DNA from: Alkalihalobacillus deserti
GTDB lineage: Bacteria > Bacillota > Bacilli > Bacillales > Bacillaceae_D
Assembly: GCF_020734105.1 (NCBI RefSeq)
Contig: NZ_JAJAFR010000001.1
Span: forward strand, 496,001 to 560,000
Direction: 5' to 3'
DNA: 64,000 nt
Positions 36,473 through 47,407 of the stretch are shown piece after piece (within the stretch, counting starts at the first letter, position 1; each line of letters begins with the position of its first letter). The notes beneath the pieces were generated by a model. It saw only the letters and a program-made list of their open reading frames with translations, was not told where the DNA came from and did no database searches. A program made the translations under genes and the position numbers.

Positions 36473-36507
36473 AAGCCATCCTTATATAAGATAAGGGTGG
36501 CTTTTTT
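36473..36507 (+). terminator. Terminator after 49-residue gene
   Basis: A 13-bp stem AAGCCATCCTTAT with one mismatched or G-T pair, then a T-rich tail. Confidence 0.75.
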
Positions 36508-36559
36508 ATACAAATAAGTAAGTGGGCTTAAAAGTTTAGCTTACAAAAACTAAAATTTA

Positions 36560-37039
36560 TTAATCCTTCAATAAATTAGCAAACTGTGCGTTTGTGATCA
36601 TGATTAAATCGGCCACCTTTAATTCAATCTGCATACCAATCAGCCCTCCACTGACAATAATCGTTTCAAGTTGCTCAGCCGTTTGATCAATATAAGTAGG
36701 AAACAATTTTTTCATCCCGATTGGAGAACAGCCACCACGCACATAACCGGAAACTTTCGTAATATCCTTTACTGGTATCATCTCAATTTTCTTTTCGCCA
36801 ACTGCTTTCGCTGCTTTCTTCAAGTCAAGCTCAGCTTCCACGGGAACAACAAAAACAAAATAGGCCTTGCTTGAACCTTGAGCGACTAATGTTTTAAAAA
36901 CGATCGCGACCTCTTTGTCAATTTTCTTAGCAACGGATATCCCATCAATTTTGCCATCTTCTGCACGGTAGGATAACATTTCGTATTCTACTTTTTCTTT
37001 TTCCAATATTCGCATTGCATTTGTTTTTCCTTTTTTCAT
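36560..37039 (-). CDS. ybaK: Cys-tRNA(Pro)/Cys-tRNA(Cys) deacylase YbaK/EbsC
   Basis: A 159-residue YbaK/ProX-type editing protein that hydrolyses Cys-tRNA(Pro). It shows IVFKTLVAQG, KKAAKAVGEKKIEMIPVKDITKVSGYVRGGCSPIGMKK and IIVSGGLIGMQIEL, the normal order of blocks, with full length. The ATG at 37039 follows AAGGAGAA. It acts in the cytosol with prolyl-tRNA synthetase. It stands alone, divergent from pncB. Confidence 0.93.
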   Translation of the reverse strand: MKKGKTNAMRILEKEKVEYEMLSYRAEDGKIDGISVAKKIDKEVAIVFKTLVAQGSSKAYFVFVVPVEAELDLKKAAKAVGEKKIEMIPVKDITKVSGYVRGGCSPIGMKKLFPTYIDQTAEQLETIIVSGGLIGMQIELKVADLIMITNAQFANLLKD

Positions 37040-37189
37040 TTCATTCTCCTTGCATTGTTTTTAATTGTAATCAGCTGTATTAGTTGTTTAGCTGACAAAA
37101 AATTCATTATAATAAGGTGAATAAGCATTCTTTTTAGATTATACAATTACGGAGATACTTATAGTAGTTGATTAATAGGAGGTCTTTAA

Positions 37190-38674
37190 ATGAGTAATGT
37201 GTTCGAGGATGACGGTTTGGCTCTACATACAGATGCTTACCAAATAAATATGATGGAAACGTATTGGCACGACAATATACATAATCGCAAAGCTGTGTTT
37301 GAATTGTACTTCAGAAAGATGCCATTTGGGAACGGTTACGGTGTATTTGCAGGGTTGGAACGTGTAATTGAATATGTGAAAGAATTCCGTTTCACAAAGA
37401 GTGATATTGATTATTTGCGTGATGCGGTTGGATATGAAGAGGAGTTCTTAGATTACTTAAAAACCATTAGATTCACAGGATCAATTCGTTCAATGAAAGA
37501 AGGGGAGCTAGTCTTTGGCAATGAACCAATTCTGCAAGTGGAATCAACCCTTGCTGAGGCTCAATTGATTGAAACAGCGCTGTTAAACATCATTAACTAT
37601 CAAACATTAATTGCGACAAAAGCTTCAAGAATCAAACAGGTCATAGGCAGTGAAAAAGCGATGGAATTTGGAACGAGACGAGCACAAGAAATGGATGCGG
37701 CCGTCTGGGGGACGAGGGCGGCCTTCATTGCAGGATTTGATTCAACGAGTAACGTGCGTGCGGGAAAGAAATTTGGGATTCCTGTTTCAGGTACACATGC
37801 ACATTCGATGATTCAAGTGTATAAAAGTGATTACGTGGGAATGAAAAAATACGCTGAGAGTTGCGCGAGGCGGAAAAATAAAGTATTTATTCCTCTTGTT
37901 GATACATATGATGTTTTGCGTTCAGGGGTCCCCGCTGCTATTGAAGTAGCAAAAGAGTTTGAAGGGCAGATTGATTTTACAGGGATCAGATTAGATGGTG
38001 GTGATATGGCCTATTTGTCCAAAAAAACGAGAGAAATGCTCGATCAAGCTGGATTTCATTCCACTCTGATTGTCGCTTCAAGTGACTTAGATGAACAAAC
38101 AATTCTTAGTTTAAAAGCGCAAGACGCAAAAATTGATGTCTGGGGAATTGGGACAAGACTTATTACGGCTTATGATCAGCCGGCACTCGGAGCTGTTTAT
38201 AAAATTGTCGCGATTGAAAATGAAAATGGGGAAATGGTGGATACAATTAAAATATCCTCGAATCCAGAAAAAGTCACAACACCAGGAATGAAAAAACTGT
38301 ACAGAATTGTGAATACCCTTAACCATAAATCAGAAGGTGACTATATTGCTCTTCAAGATGAAGAACCACAAAAAGAAGAACGGCTAAAAATGTTTCACCC
38401 AACCCATACCTTTATTAGCAAATTTGTTACTGATTTTGAAGCGCGAGACCTCCATGTAGATATTTTCCTAAACGGAGAACTTGTTTATGAAAATCCTGAT
38501 ATTTTTAAGATCCAGAAATTCGTCTCTGAAAATTTCAATCTTCTTTGGGGAGAGTACCAACGTACATTAAACCCTGAAGAGTACCCAGTTGATCTAAGTC
38601 AAAAATGCTGGGATAACAAGATGACGATTATACAAGAGATAAAGTCAAAGGTTAAAGGCGGGACCAGGATATAG
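37190..38674 (+). CDS. pncB: Nicotinate phosphoribosyltransferase
   Basis: A 494-residue NAPRTase that converts nicotinate and PRPP into nicotinate mononucleotide in NAD salvage. Visible blocks are ALHTDAYQINMMETYW at the N terminus, EFGTRRAQEMDAAVWGTRAAFIAGFDSTSNV and GTHAHSMIQVY with the catalytic histidine, and IRLDGGDMAYLSKK in the PRPP-binding region. AGGAGGTC precedes the ATG. The C-terminal domain of about 120 residues is typical of the Bacillus-type long form. No nadE or pncA is adjacent. Confidence 0.95.
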   Translation: MSNVFEDDGLALHTDAYQINMMETYWHDNIHNRKAVFELYFRKMPFGNGYGVFAGLERVIEYVKEFRFTKSDIDYLRDAVGYEEEFLDYLKTIRFTGSIRSMKEGELVFGNEPILQVESTLAEAQLIETALLNIINYQTLIATKASRIKQVIGSEKAMEFGTRRAQEMDAAVWGTRAAFIAGFDSTSNVRAGKKFGIPVSGTHAHSMIQVYKSDYVGMKKYAESCARRKNKVFIPLVDTYDVLRSGVPAAIEVAKEFEGQIDFTGIRLDGGDMAYLSKKTREMLDQAGFHSTLIVASSDLDEQTILSLKAQDAKIDVWGIGTRLITAYDQPALGAVYKIVAIENENGEMVDTIKISSNPEKVTTPGMKKLYRIVNTLNHKSEGDYIALQDEEPQKEERLKMFHPTHTFISKFVTDFEARDLHVDIFLNGELVYENPDIFKIQKFVSENFNLLWGEYQRTLNPEEYPVDLSQKCWDNKMTIIQEIKSKVKGGTRI

Positions 38675-38717
38675 AGATGTTAAGAATAAGTAACCTATTC
38701 TATACCTGATTCAAAAG

Positions 38718-38758
38718 TCGGTGCCAGATCCCACAATGCGTCAGGGATCTGGCACCGA
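38718..38758 (+). terminator. Long hairpin downstream of pncB
   Basis: A perfect 15-bp stem (38718-38732 with 38744-38758), GGTGCCAGATCCC-type, and a moderate T tail. Similar GC-rich hairpins with related sequence style occur at 61045-61094. Confidence 0.65.
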
Positions 38759-38912
38759 TCTCATTTTAATATAATGCTTTGAATCGATTGCGAGGATAAA
38801 GATAGAAGACCAAGGTTATTTTCAACTTCAATGATAGAATTATGATTGACTGGCTGATAGTTTATTTGATCTTTCCGTAATTACGCTTACTAAGGCTATC
38901 TGTATTTCCCAC

Positions 38913-39206
38913 TTGTTCAATATGGTAGGAATCGTAATCATGATCGTGATTTCACTGAGTTTGAAAATGAAAATGGAAAGTACGATCCCATTAACGCTCA
39001 TTACAGTGTTAGCTATCATGAGTGCCCCGGGAAATGAAGATCTTTTATTTACCTTAAATCGCTTTTTGATTATCCTTGTCGGTACTGGCTCTGCTATATT
39101 TGTTAACCTTATGATTTTGCCACCAAAATATCAGAGAAGCTACCTTGAACATATACATTCAACTTTTCAATACATGTCATTATTAATACGAAAGGGTACT
39201 AGCTAG
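38913..39206 (+). pseudogene. ArAE-type (DUF939) exporter fragment
   Basis: About 97 residues with three hydrophobic stretches and LLFTLNRFLIILVGTGSAIFVNLMILPPKYQRSYL, the hallmark end of the membrane domain of aromatic-acid exporter family proteins (DUF939, about 330 residues). The first helices and the whole cytoplasmic domain are missing. There is no plausible start signal. It may be a relic of an exporter connected with aromatic acids. Confidence 0.65.
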
Positions 39207-39358
39207 CCATTTCGAAAAGTTGAAACTATGGGGCTATGTAGTGAAAATAGCAATAGTTTACAGTGAAAACGTTGGAGTACAAGTGATTTTTGAGGCAACT
39301 AAAAAAGAGATAAACAAAGGCAAGGGGACCCAATTCCCTTTCCTTTTCTTGATTTCTA

Positions 39359-39439
39359 TTAGAATGTATACGCTAACCCTATAAAAACAAGCAGGATAAA
39401 CAACACAATGATTAATGTAAAGCTACTTTCAACCTCCAA
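39359..39439 (-). CDS. YjcZ-like 26-residue membrane miniprotein
   Basis: A 26-residue frame MEVESSFTLIIVLFILLVFI-GLAYTF beginning at TTG 39439. The hydrophobic core (about residues 7-25) matches the YjcZ/sporulation miniprotein pattern FALIVVLFILLIIIG. AAGGGA lies about 6 bases upstream. Such proteins are embedded in spore or cell membranes and are often missed because of size. Start and function are uncertain. Confidence 0.5.
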   Translation of the reverse strand: MEVESSFTLIIVLFILLVFIGLAYTF

Positions 39440-39656
39440 TAACGTCCCTTATGAACAATTCCTCCTTTTAGCGCTACACAAATAACCTTATGAGGAGAAA
39501 TTGTGAGGTGTGGGAGAAAATAAGCAGGAGTTTAAGATAAGAGACTGGTCTTTTTTTATACGGTAAATGCCCTTTATGAATGTTATATGTTTATTCGATT
39601 GAGAACCGGGTACACATTTAGTAGAGACAAATTATTTATTCGAAAGGATGATTTTA

Positions 39657-40091
39657 GTGGATAACAAAATGAGCGAGTTAATTGAAGGACTAAATGAGGA
39701 CCTAGCGAATGAGTATGCTGCAAGTATTATGTACACCAATCATGCTGCAGTCGTGTCTGGTCTATATAGACAAACATTAAAACCCTTCTTTGAAAGCGAA
39801 ATTTCAGATGAACAAGGACATGCTCTTTACTTAGCCGAAAAAATCAAGGTTCTTGGTGGTACGCCAACAATGAAACCAGCTGAGTTGGAGCAGCCTGATA
39901 CCGTACAAGAAATGCTTGAAACAGCGAGAAAAGCAGAGAAAGATACAATTGATCGTTATGAAATGCGTAAGCAGCAAGCTGAGGCATTAGGTCAAACGGA
40001 ACTAGTTGTAAAGCTTGAAGATATGATTGCCGATGAGACTCATCATATGGAAGAGTTAGATCGTATCCTCACGGATGCACATTTTAACTAG
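39657..40091 (+). CDS. Ferritin-like/bacterioferritin domain protein
   Basis: A 144-residue four-helix ferritin-like protein. Metal-ligand motifs seen are NEDLANEYAASIMY with the first glutamate, FESEISDEQGHALYLAEKI (ExxH type) and MIADETHHMEELDRIL (second ExxH). It resembles bacterioferritin/DNA-protecting family members that store iron or remove peroxide. The GTG at 39657 is preferred because AAAGGA lies 8 bases upstream; ATG 39648 abuts it, and ATG 39669 is too far. The next gene follows 51 bases later on the same strand. Confidence 0.85.
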   Translation: MDNKMSELIEGLNEDLANEYAASIMYTNHAAVVSGLYRQTLKPFFESEISDEQGHALYLAEKIKVLGGTPTMKPAELEQPDTVQEMLETARKAEKDTIDRYEMRKQQAEALGQTELVVKLEDMIADETHHMEELDRILTDAHFN

Positions 40092-40142
40092 AGTGGTAGT
40101 TTGCTAAAAAAGAATTAGATTTTAAAAAGGGAGGTTCTATTG

Positions 40143-40496
40143 ATGATTGCAATAAAACCGAACAATTTAGAAACCGTAATTGAAGTTGTCGTGAATGGAA
40201 AAATAACCAAAAAAGAGATTGAAGACTTCGAAAAGGATTTTAAAGAGAAGAAAGAGAAACATGAAAAGACAAATCTTTTATTGGCTGTCCATGAAACGGA
40301 TTACTCAGTAAAGGGATTGATTGAAGATTTGAAATTTAGTGCAAGGCATTGGGAAGAGTTTCATAAAATCGCTGTTTTCAGTGACAAAAAGTGGATTGAG
40401 TTAAGCGCCAAAATCAGTGAATATATTCCTGGTGTTCAAGTACACCACTTTGATTTTGGTGAAAGAGAAAAAGCCTTAGATTGGTTTGAGCGTTAG
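40143..40496 (+). CDS. SpoIIAA-like STAS/SEC14 protein (DUF3478)
   Basis: A 117-residue protein of the SpoIIAA-like family, with the pattern VIEVVVNGKITKKEIEDF, LLLAVHETDYSVKGLIEDLKF and FHKIAVFSDKKWIE. The fold is of the STAS/SEC14 type, but its role is not the classic anti-anti-sigma one, and the conserved phosphorylated serine is not evident. The ATG at 40143 follows GGGAGG. It is probably cotranscribed with the ferritin-like gene upstream, and a strong terminator follows. Confidence 0.8.
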   Translation: MIAIKPNNLETVIEVVVNGKITKKEIEDFEKDFKEKKEKHEKTNLLLAVHETDYSVKGLIEDLKFSARHWEEFHKIAVFSDKKWIELSAKISEYIPGVQVHHFDFGEREKALDWFER

Positions 40497-40516
40497 AGAG
40501 CAGTTACTATACAAAG

Positions 40517-40550
40517 ATAAAAAAGCCAAGCGTTCGCTTGGCTTTTTTAT
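40517..40550. terminator. Bidirectional terminator
   Basis: A stem of about 15 bp, AAAAAAGCCAAGC with its partner around GTTC, with T6 on one strand and T-rich sequence on the other. It separates two convergent genes. Confidence 0.85.
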
Positions 40551-40561
40551 AATCAAATTGG

Positions 40562-40777
40562 TTATTGTTGAGCAGAATGATTCATATTAATCTCAGAGAT
40601 ATCTGTTATTAACTCATAAAAAATATCTTCTTTTTCAGGAAAATAATGTTCCTTCAAATGAGCATTAATTTCATTTTCGTTAGGCTTTTCTTCAGACTCT
40701 ACAATAATCCCTTTAAAAGGGATTTGGTATTCTTCAACAATTTCTTTACCTAATAACACTGACCAAGTTTTTTTCAA
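40562..40777 (-). CDS. Hypothetical 71-residue protein
   Basis: A small soluble protein MKKTWSVLLGKEIVEEYQIP ... HSAQQ. The TTG at 40777 is chosen because AGGAGG lies 8 bases upstream; the GTG at 40786 overlaps that site. The sequence contains an acidic middle (KPNENEINAHLKEHYFPEKED) and no membrane segment. No family was recognised. It is single-gene and convergent with the SpoIIAA-like gene. Confidence 0.65.
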   Translation of the reverse strand: MKKTWSVLLGKEIVEEYQIPFKGIIVESEEKPNENEINAHLKEHYFPEKEDIFYELITDISEINMNHSAQQ

Positions 40778-41089
40778 AATAAACACCTCCTTTTGATTAT
40801 CGCATACCGAATAAAATTACTTTTCCTCTTCTTTAGGAATATATGTTATGATTTTTCGCAATTTTATTTGCTGCTTCATTTACACAATTATCAAATGTAG
40901 TAAAGCTACTTTGAAACAATAACTTCTTTGTTATTGTCTAATCAAAAGCTAAAGTTTGTATTAAATGGAAAGTTGATGTAGAAACTATTAGTAAAGGCAT
41001 GTTTTTAATCCTTAGGAAAAAGAATTTCTTTTCTCGTGTTGGTGAGAGGCCTCGAACATGAACTTAATTTTAAAAGAGGGGATGTTGTC
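40778..41089. other. gltA upstream region
   Basis: A 312-base gap before gltA. No LysR-type gltC gene lies next to gltA, unlike Bacillus subtilis. No TGTNA-N7-TNACA box was seen. The right end carries AGAGGGGATG, the ribosome site of gltA. Confidence 0.5.
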
Positions 41090-44000
41090 ATGAATAAGCA
41101 TAGATATCCGGTTGCACAAGGCTTGTATCGTCCTGACTATGAGCATGAAGCTTGCGGAATTGGAATGGTGGCTAATATTAATGGGGAAAAGTCACATGAC
41201 ATTGTTGAAAATGCGATCACAATTTTATGTAATTTAGAGCATCGGGGTGGACAATCAGCTGATACAAGTACGGGGGATGGAGCTGGAATTTTGACACAAA
41301 TTCCCCATGCTTTTTTTGAAAAACAATGCGATAAAGACAATATTACTCTCCCTGAAGAAGGGGGATATGGAATTGGAATGGTTTTTTTGCCTCAAGACCC
41401 TGAAACGAGGAAAAAAATGCAAAAACTAGTCCAATCGATCATTGAAGATGAGGGGCAAGTCTTTCTTGGTTGGCGAACGGTGCCAACGAATGATTCATTT
41501 GTTGGGGATATGGCAAAGAAATCAAAACCTTTTATTCGCCAAATGTTTATTGCTCCTTCTAGTGTGATAACAGACCAAGAAGAGTTTGAAAGAAAATTAT
41601 ATATGATCCGCAAACGTTTGGAAAAAGAGACGCAGGCAGCAGATAAGAAACATCAAGAAGGTCTTTATATTTGTAGTTTATCGACAAGAATCATCGTGTA
41701 TAAAGGCATGTTAATTCCGGAACAGCTCGATTCCTTTTTTCTTGATCTAAACAATCGTTATTTTAAATCGGCATTGGCTCTCGTGCACTCACGTTTTAGT
41801 ACGAATACGTTTCCTAGCTGGGAGAGGTCTCATCCAAACCGATATACGATACATAATGGCGAATTTAACACGATCAAAGGAAATGTGAAATGGATGCAGG
41901 CGCGTGAGGCTCTTTGTAAGTCGGAGCTGTTTCAAGAGGAAGATCAAGACAAACTATTTCCGGTAATTGACACCGATGGCAGTGATTCGTCGATGTTTGA
42001 TAATTGTTTTGAATTTCTTCATCTTTCAGGACGATCGCTTGCTCATACCGCGATGATGATGATTCCTGAACCATGGGTGAATGACGAAACAATGGATGAG
42101 GAAAAAAGAGCTTTTTATGAATACCACAGTTGTTTAATGGAGCCGTGGGATGGTCCGGCTGCAGTGGTGTTTACGGATGGAAAACAAATAGGGGCAACCC
42201 TCGATCGAAATGGCCTTAGACCTGCAAGATACTATGTGACGAAAGATGGCATGATCGTTTTAGGTTCTGAAGTTGGCGCGTTAGAGATTTTTGCTGAAGA
42301 TATTGAATACAAAGAAAGACTTCATCCAGGAAAGATGCTCCTTGTTGATTTAGAAAAGGGGAAAATCATTCCTGATGAGGAAATTAAACAGCAGATCGCC
42401 AAAGAAAAGCCGTATCAAAAGTGGTTATCAGACCATTTGCTCCACTTAGATCAGTTGCCGGAAACAAAAGAGCGAACCGAACCGCTTCATGCAGAAGAAC
42501 GGATGAAACAGCAGCTTGCCTTTGGCTATACGAACGAAGAGTTAAATAAAATCATGAAGCCGATGGTCACCGATAAGCAAGACCCTGTTGGCTCGATGGG
42601 ATACGATTCCCCACTTGCCGTTTTATCAAAGAGGCCGCAGCTTTTGTATAATTATTTCAAGCAGCTGTTTGCCCAGGTCACGAACCCGCCAATTGATGCA
42701 ATTCGCGAGAAAGTCGTGACTTCCATTCAAACAACAATCGGTCCTGAGAAGAACTTACTCAACCCAGAACCTGAAAGCTGTCAGCAAATTCAGATTGCAA
42801 CACCGATTTTAAGCAATGATCAGTTAGGGAAATTATATCAGTCGAACTTTAAGAGCGAGACATTTTCATTACTTTTTTCAGTGAACAAAACTCCTGATTT
42901 GGCAGCCGTCTTGGGTGAACTTTTTGCCAAAGTAGACGAGGCGATTGAAAAAGGAGTATCTTTGCTTGTTTTATCAGACCGAGGAGTAAATAGAAAGTCG
43001 GCTGCTGTACCAACTTTACTCGCCGTTTCCGGTTTGCATCACCATCTGATTCGCCAAGGAACTCGTGCGAAGGTCAGCATACTTGTTGAATCAGCTGAGC
43101 CGAGAGAAGTGCATCATTTCGCAGCATTACTTGGATTTGGAGCGGAAGCAATTAACCCATATTTAGCGCTTGAAACTTTACAAGGTTTAATTGAAAATGG
43201 AGACCTACGTGATATTGATTGGGAGAAAGCTGTCGAAGTTTATATTAAGGCGGCAACAGACGGCATTGTAAAAGTACTATCGAAAATGGGCATTTCAACG
43301 ATTCAAAGCTACCGCGGTGCTCAAATTTTTGAAGCAATTGGAATTAATAAAAATGTCATCAATCAATATTTTACAGGAACCGCGTCACGGATAGGTGGAA
43401 TTGGTTTAGATATTATCGCCGAGGAAGTGATCTTAAGGCATAAACGAGCATTTGTTGATGCTAGAGGTTCTGAGGATTCATTAGAATCGGGTGATGATTT
43501 TCAGTGGCGCCAAAATGGAGAAGATCATCAGTATAATCCCAAAACGATTCATTTGTTGCAACAAGCGTGTCGCTCGAATAATTACAAGCTCTTCAAAGAG
43601 TATTCAAACTTACTAACAAATACCGATCATAATTTACAGTCGATTCGCGGCTTGCTTTCTTTTAAGAAAAGAGAACCGGTTCCATTAGATGAAGTCGAAT
43701 CGATTGAGTCGATATGTAAAAGATTTAAAACTGGAGCGATGTCATACGGTTCGATTAGTAGCGAAGCCCACGAAGCCCTTGCAATTGCGATGAACCGTAT
43801 TGGTGGGAGAAGTAACTCTGGTGAAGGAGGAGAAGATCCTAATCGATTTACACCTGATGAAAATGGAGATTTACGACGAAGTGCAATTAAGCAAGTAGCT
43901 TCGGGACGATTTGGTGTAAACAGTCATTATCTAGTCAACGCTGATGAAATTCAGATTAAAGTCGCACAAGGTGCAAAACCAGGAGAAGGCGGACATCTCC

Positions 44001-45682
44001 CTGGGAAGAAAGTGTATCCGTGGATTGCAGAAGTGAGAGGCTCGACACCTGGTGTTGGCTTAATTTCACCACCTCCTCATCACGATATTTATTCCATTGA
44101 AGACTTAGCTGAGTTGATTCACAATCTGAAGAACGCCAATCCAGCAGCTAGAATCAGCGTGAAGCTTGTTTCAGAAGTAGGAGTTGGAACGATTGCGGCT
44201 GGTGTAGCAAAAGGCAGAGCCGACCTTGTTTTAATCAGTGGTTATGATGGTGGAACAGGCGCTGCGCCAAGAACGAGCTTAAAGCATGCAGGATTGCCAT
44301 GGGAAATTGGGCTAGCGGAAACACATCAAACCTTGCTTTTAAATCGGTTGCGCGATCGAATTGTCGTTGAGACGGATGGAAAGATGATGACAGGTCGAGA
44401 CGTGATTATTGCGACCTTGCTCGGAGCAGAGGAATATGGATTTTCAACAGCTCCGTTAGTTGTACTAGGCTGTATTTTAATGAGGGTTTGTCACCTTGAC
44501 ACCTGTCCAGTAGGAGTGGCAACGCAAAATCCTGAGCTTCGGAAAAAGTTCCCTGGTCAAGCGGAGCATGTCGCGAACTTTATGCGTTTTATCGCAACCG
44601 AAGTAAGAGAGCTTATGGCAGAACTCGGATTCCGCACGATTAATGAAATGGTTGGTAGAACCGATGTACTAGAAGCGAACCAAGCAATTACTCATTGGAA
44701 GACGAAAGGAATTGATTTATCGGAACTGCTTTATCAACCGGATGTACCAAAGAGCGTGAGTCGTTATGCAACCGTTGAACAAGTTCATGGACTTGATAAA
44801 ACATTAGACATGCAAGAACTAGTTCCATTATGTAAAGAAGCGCTTGAAAATCAGGAGCCGTTGGAAGCGACATTATCGATTCGCAATATTAACCGTGTAG
44901 CAGGAACGATTCTCGGAAGTGAAATCACGAAGCGATACGGGGCAAAAGGGTTACCAGAAGATTTAATTCAGCTAACGTTTAAAGGCTCGGCTGGGCAAAG
45001 CTTTGGTGCCTTTATTACACCAGGATTGACGATGAGATTAATTGGAGATGCAAACGACTTTATCGGAAAAGGTTTATCAGGAGGGAAAATAATCGTTCAT
45101 CCTTCCCGGAGAAGTACATTTATTCCAGAGGAAAACATTATTATCGGAAATGTTGCTTTTTACGGAGCAACGGCAGGAGAAGCCTATATTAACGGGATTG
45201 CCGGAGAACGGTTTTGTGTTCGAAATAGTGGTGCTAATGTCGTTGTAGAAGGGGTTGGCGACCATGGCTGTGAATACATGACAGGTGGAAGGGTCGTCGT
45301 CCTAGGGAGTACCGGGAAAAACTTCGCTGCTGGTATGTCTGGTGGAGTGGCCTATGTGCTAGATGAGTCCGATCGCTTTCATACGAAATGTAATCTGGGT
45401 CAGGTTTTACTAGGAGCAATTGAGGATGAAGAAGAACTGAAAACAGTTTATGGCATGATTGAAAAACATGTACAGTACACGGACAGTCGCTCCGGGAAAC
45501 GAGTCCTCGAAAACTGGGGTGATCTGAAAACCAAATTAGTTCGCGTGATTCCAAAAGATTACTTAGAAATGCAAGAGAGAATCAAATACTACGCAGCAAG
45601 TGGGTTAGAAAAACATAAGGCAGCCCTTGCGGCATTTGAAGACAGTAGAAAAGTTGTCAATGCAATGAAGGATGGAGGGTGA
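41090..45682 (+). CDS. gltA: Glutamate synthase, large subunit
   Basis: A 1530-residue GOGAT alpha subunit, making glutamate from glutamine and 2-oxoglutarate. A 21-residue propeptide precedes the Ntn nucleophile C22 (EHEACGIGM) of the glutaminase domain. Central and FMN-binding synthase domains follow ([50 protein letters not shown]). The 3Fe-4S cluster cysteines are in [15 protein letters not shown]. The C-terminal beta-helix domain has repeated G-x-x-G strands. The ATG at 41090 is chosen because GAGGGG precedes it and it gives the normal propeptide. The stop overlaps the start region of gltB. Confidence 0.97.
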   Translation: MNKHRYPVAQGLYRPDYEHEACGIGMVANINGEKSHDIVENAITILCNLEHRGGQSADTSTGDGAGILTQIPHAFFEKQCDKDNITLPEEGGYGIGMVFLPQDPETRKKMQKLVQSIIEDEGQVFLGWRTVPTNDSFVGDMAKKSKPFIRQMFIAPSSVITDQEEFERKLYMIRKRLEKETQAADKKHQEGLYICSLSTRIIVYKGMLIPEQLDSFFLDLNNRYFKSALALVHSRFSTNTFPSWERSHPNRYTIHNGEFNTIKGNVKWMQAREALCKSELFQEEDQDKLFPVIDTDGSDSSMFDNCFEFLHLSGRSLAHTAMMMIPEPWVNDETMDEEKRAFYEYHSCLMEPWDGPAAVVFTDGKQIGATLDRNGLRPARYYVTKDGMIVLGSEVGALEIFAEDIEYKERLHPGKMLLVDLEKGKIIPDEEIKQQIAKEKPYQKWLSDHLLHLDQLPETKERTEPLHAEERMKQQLAFGYTNEELNKIMKPMVTDKQDPVGSMGYDSPLAVLSKRPQLLYNYFKQLFAQVTNPPIDAIREKVVTSIQTTIGPEKNLLNPEPESCQQIQIATPILSNDQLGKLYQSNFKSETFSLLFSVNKTPDLAAVLGELFAKVDEAIEKGVSLLVLSDRGVNRKSAAVPTLLAVSGLHHHLIRQGTRAKVSILVESAEPREVHHFAALLGFGAEAINPYLALETLQGLIENGDLRDIDWEKAVEVYIKAATDGIVKVLSKMGISTIQSYRGAQIFEAIGINKNVINQYFTGTASRIGGIGLDIIAEEVILRHKRAFVDARGSEDSLESGDDFQWRQNGEDHQYNPKTIHLLQQACRSNNYKLFKEYSNLLTNTDHNLQSIRGLLSFKKREPVPLDEVESIESICKRFKTGAMSYGSISSEAHEALAIAMNRIGGRSNSGEGGEDPNRFTPDENGDLRRSAIKQVASGRFGVNSHYLVNADEIQIKVAQGAKPGEGGHLPGKKVYPWIAEVRGSTPGVGLISPPPHHDIYSIEDLAELIHNLKNANPAARISVKLVSEVGVGTIAAGVAKGRADLVLISGYDGGTGAAPRTSLKHAGLPWEIGLAETHQTLLLNRLRDRIVVETDGKMMTGRDVIIATLLGAEEYGFSTAPLVVLGCILMRVCHLDTCPVGVATQNPELRKKFPGQAEHVANFMRFIATEVRELMAELGFRTINEMVGRTDVLEANQAITHWKTKGIDLSELLYQPDVPKSVSRYATVEQVHGLDKTLDMQELVPLCKEALENQEPLEATLSIRNINRVAGTILGSEITKRYGAKGLPEDLIQLTFKGSAGQSFGAFITPGLTMRLIGDANDFIGKGLSGGKIIVHPSRRSTFIPEENIIIGNVAFYGATAGEAYINGIAGERFCVRNSGANVVVEGVGDHGCEYMTGGRVVVLGSTGKNFAAGMSGGVAYVLDESDRFHTKCNLGQVLLGAIEDEEELKTVYGMIEKHVQYTDSRSGKRVLENWGDLKTKLVRVIPKDYLEMQERIKYYAASGLEKHKAALAAFEDSRKVVNAMKDGG

Positions 45683-45687
45683 CGACA

Positions 45688-47172
45688 ATGGGAAAACCAA
45701 CTGGCTTTATTGATTTCAGACGTCGAACGCGTCCTGAACGTGACCCCGCTGAACGAGTAAAGGATTGGGATAATTATACATTACCATTAGATGAAAAAGA
45801 GCTTCAGCAGCAGGGAGCTCGTTGTATGGATTGTGGAATTCCAACGTGCCATACAGGAACAATGCTTAACGGGATGACTTCTGGTTGTCCTGTCCACCAC
45901 TTAATTCCCGAATGGAATGATTTAGCGTATCAAGGTCAATGGGAAGAGGCTTTAAAACGAGAGCATAAGATGAATAACTTTCCTGAGTTTACCGGGATGG
46001 CTTGCCCGGCTCCTTGTGAAGGTGCCTGTGTGCTCGGGATTAATGAACCACCCGTAGCAATTAGGTCGATCGAACTTGAAATTATTGAAAAAGGATTTAA
46101 GGAAGGCTGGGTGAAGCCTCAACCTCCAGAAGTGAGAACCGATAAAAAGGTGGCGGTGATCGGGTCTGGACCCGCCGGCCTTGCTTGTGCTGCTCAGCTG
46201 AATAAAGCAGGACACAATGTCACAGTGTTTGAGCGCCATGACCGCGTTGGTGGGCTTCTGACATACGGTATACCTGAGATGAAGCTTCCCTATTCGGTAG
46301 TCGAGCGTCGTGTAAATCTCTTGAAAGAAGAAGGAATTACGTTTGTGACGAATACGGAAGTCGGAAAGGATTATCCCGTTTCTGGCCTTCAGTCTGAATT
46401 TGATTCAATCGTTCTTTGCGGTGGTGCAGAGAAACATCGTGATTTGGAAGTTGAAGGCAGAGAGTTAAAAGGAATTCATTATGCGATGGACTTTCTGCAT
46501 GCGAATACGAAAAGCTTATTAGACTCCGGTTTAGAAGATGGTAACTATATTTCCGCCAAAGATAAAGATGTCATTGTGATCGGGGGAGGCGATACTGGGA
46601 CCGATTGTTTAGCTACTTCCGTTCGCCATCAGTGTAAGAGTTTAACGCAATTTGATATTTATGAGAAAAAAGGTGATACCCGAGAAGATGATAACCCTTG
46701 GCCACAGTGGCCTATCATTCACCGCGTGGAGTATGGTCAGAAAGAAGCGACAGCTGTATTCGGAGACGATCCAAGGGCGTATGCTGTCATGACGACCAAA
46801 TTTGTTGGCGATGAAAATGGTCATCTCAAAGAAGTTCATACGATTAACGTGGAAACGGCCGTTGATGAAAGCGGAAAAAGAGTTAGAAAGCAGATTCCAG
46901 GTACAGAAAAAGTTTGGCCTGCTCAATTAGTGTTGCTCGCGATCGGATTTAGCGGACCAGAGCAAGGACTAATCAAGGAGCTTGCTGTTGAAACTGACGG
47001 ACGCTCCAATGTCAAAGCGGAGTACGGAAAATATGAAACGAACTTAGAAGGTGTCTTTGCCGCTGGTGACATGCGACGAGGCCAAAGCTTAATTGTTTGG
47101 GCGATTAATGAAGGTCGAGAAGCAGCCAGAGAGTGTGATCGATTTTTGATGGGCGAGACGAGATTGCCGTAG
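45688..47172 (+). CDS. gltB: Glutamate synthase, small subunit
   Basis: A 494-residue NADPH-dependent GOGAT beta subunit. It feeds electrons from NADPH through FAD and 4Fe-4S clusters to GltA. Two cysteine clusters are visible at the N terminus (CMDCGIPTC ... GCPVHH and [10 protein letters not shown]). The FAD fold is [15 protein letters not shown] and the NADPH fold is [11 protein letters not shown]. The ATG at 45688 follows GGAGGG; a GTG at 45679 would overlap gltA by four bases. It is translationally linked to gltA, and a strong terminator follows. Confidence 0.96.
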   Translation: MGKPTGFIDFRRRTRPERDPAERVKDWDNYTLPLDEKELQQQGARCMDCGIPTCHTGTMLNGMTSGCPVHHLIPEWNDLAYQGQWEEALKREHKMNNFPEFTGMACPAPCEGACVLGINEPPVAIRSIELEIIEKGFKEGWVKPQPPEVRTDKKVAVIGSGPAGLACAAQLNKAGHNVTVFERHDRVGGLLTYGIPEMKLPYSVVERRVNLLKEEGITFVTNTEVGKDYPVSGLQSEFDSIVLCGGAEKHRDLEVEGRELKGIHYAMDFLHANTKSLLDSGLEDGNYISAKDKDVIVIGGGDTGTDCLATSVRHQCKSLTQFDIYEKKGDTREDDNPWPQWPIIHRVEYGQKEATAVFGDDPRAYAVMTTKFVGDENGHLKEVHTINVETAVDESGKRVRKQIPGTEKVWPAQLVLLAIGFSGPEQGLIKELAVETDGRSNVKAEYGKYETNLEGVFAAGDMRRGQSLIVWAINEGREAARECDRFLMGETRLP

Positions 47173-47177
47173 GGGTA

Positions 47178-47221
47178 CAGGTCACTTGTTTAATACAACA
47201 AGTGACCTGCTACTATTTTTT
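47178..47221 (+). terminator. Terminator after gltB
   Basis: A perfect 13-bp stem (47178-47190 with 47197-47209) with a 6-base loop and a T-rich tail. Confidence 0.85.
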
Positions 47222-47407
47222 GTTTTTCACATGATCGTGTGTACGAAAATGAGTGTTCAGGCTTGAATTTCGGTGAAGCTTTCAAAACAGGATAAAGAGG
47301 ATCTGTTGCTTTTAGTTTGTTTTTTAGAGTAAAGGGTATATGTTTTAATGATAGAGAAAAGTTAGAATAGATTCTTTTTACCACAAAAATAGGAGGTTTT
47401 TGTTTTT

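Noticed and set aside
41137..47384. Several minus-strand frames inside and next to gltAB
   Set aside because: Strong, full-length conserved frames run on the plus strand; the others have no start signals.
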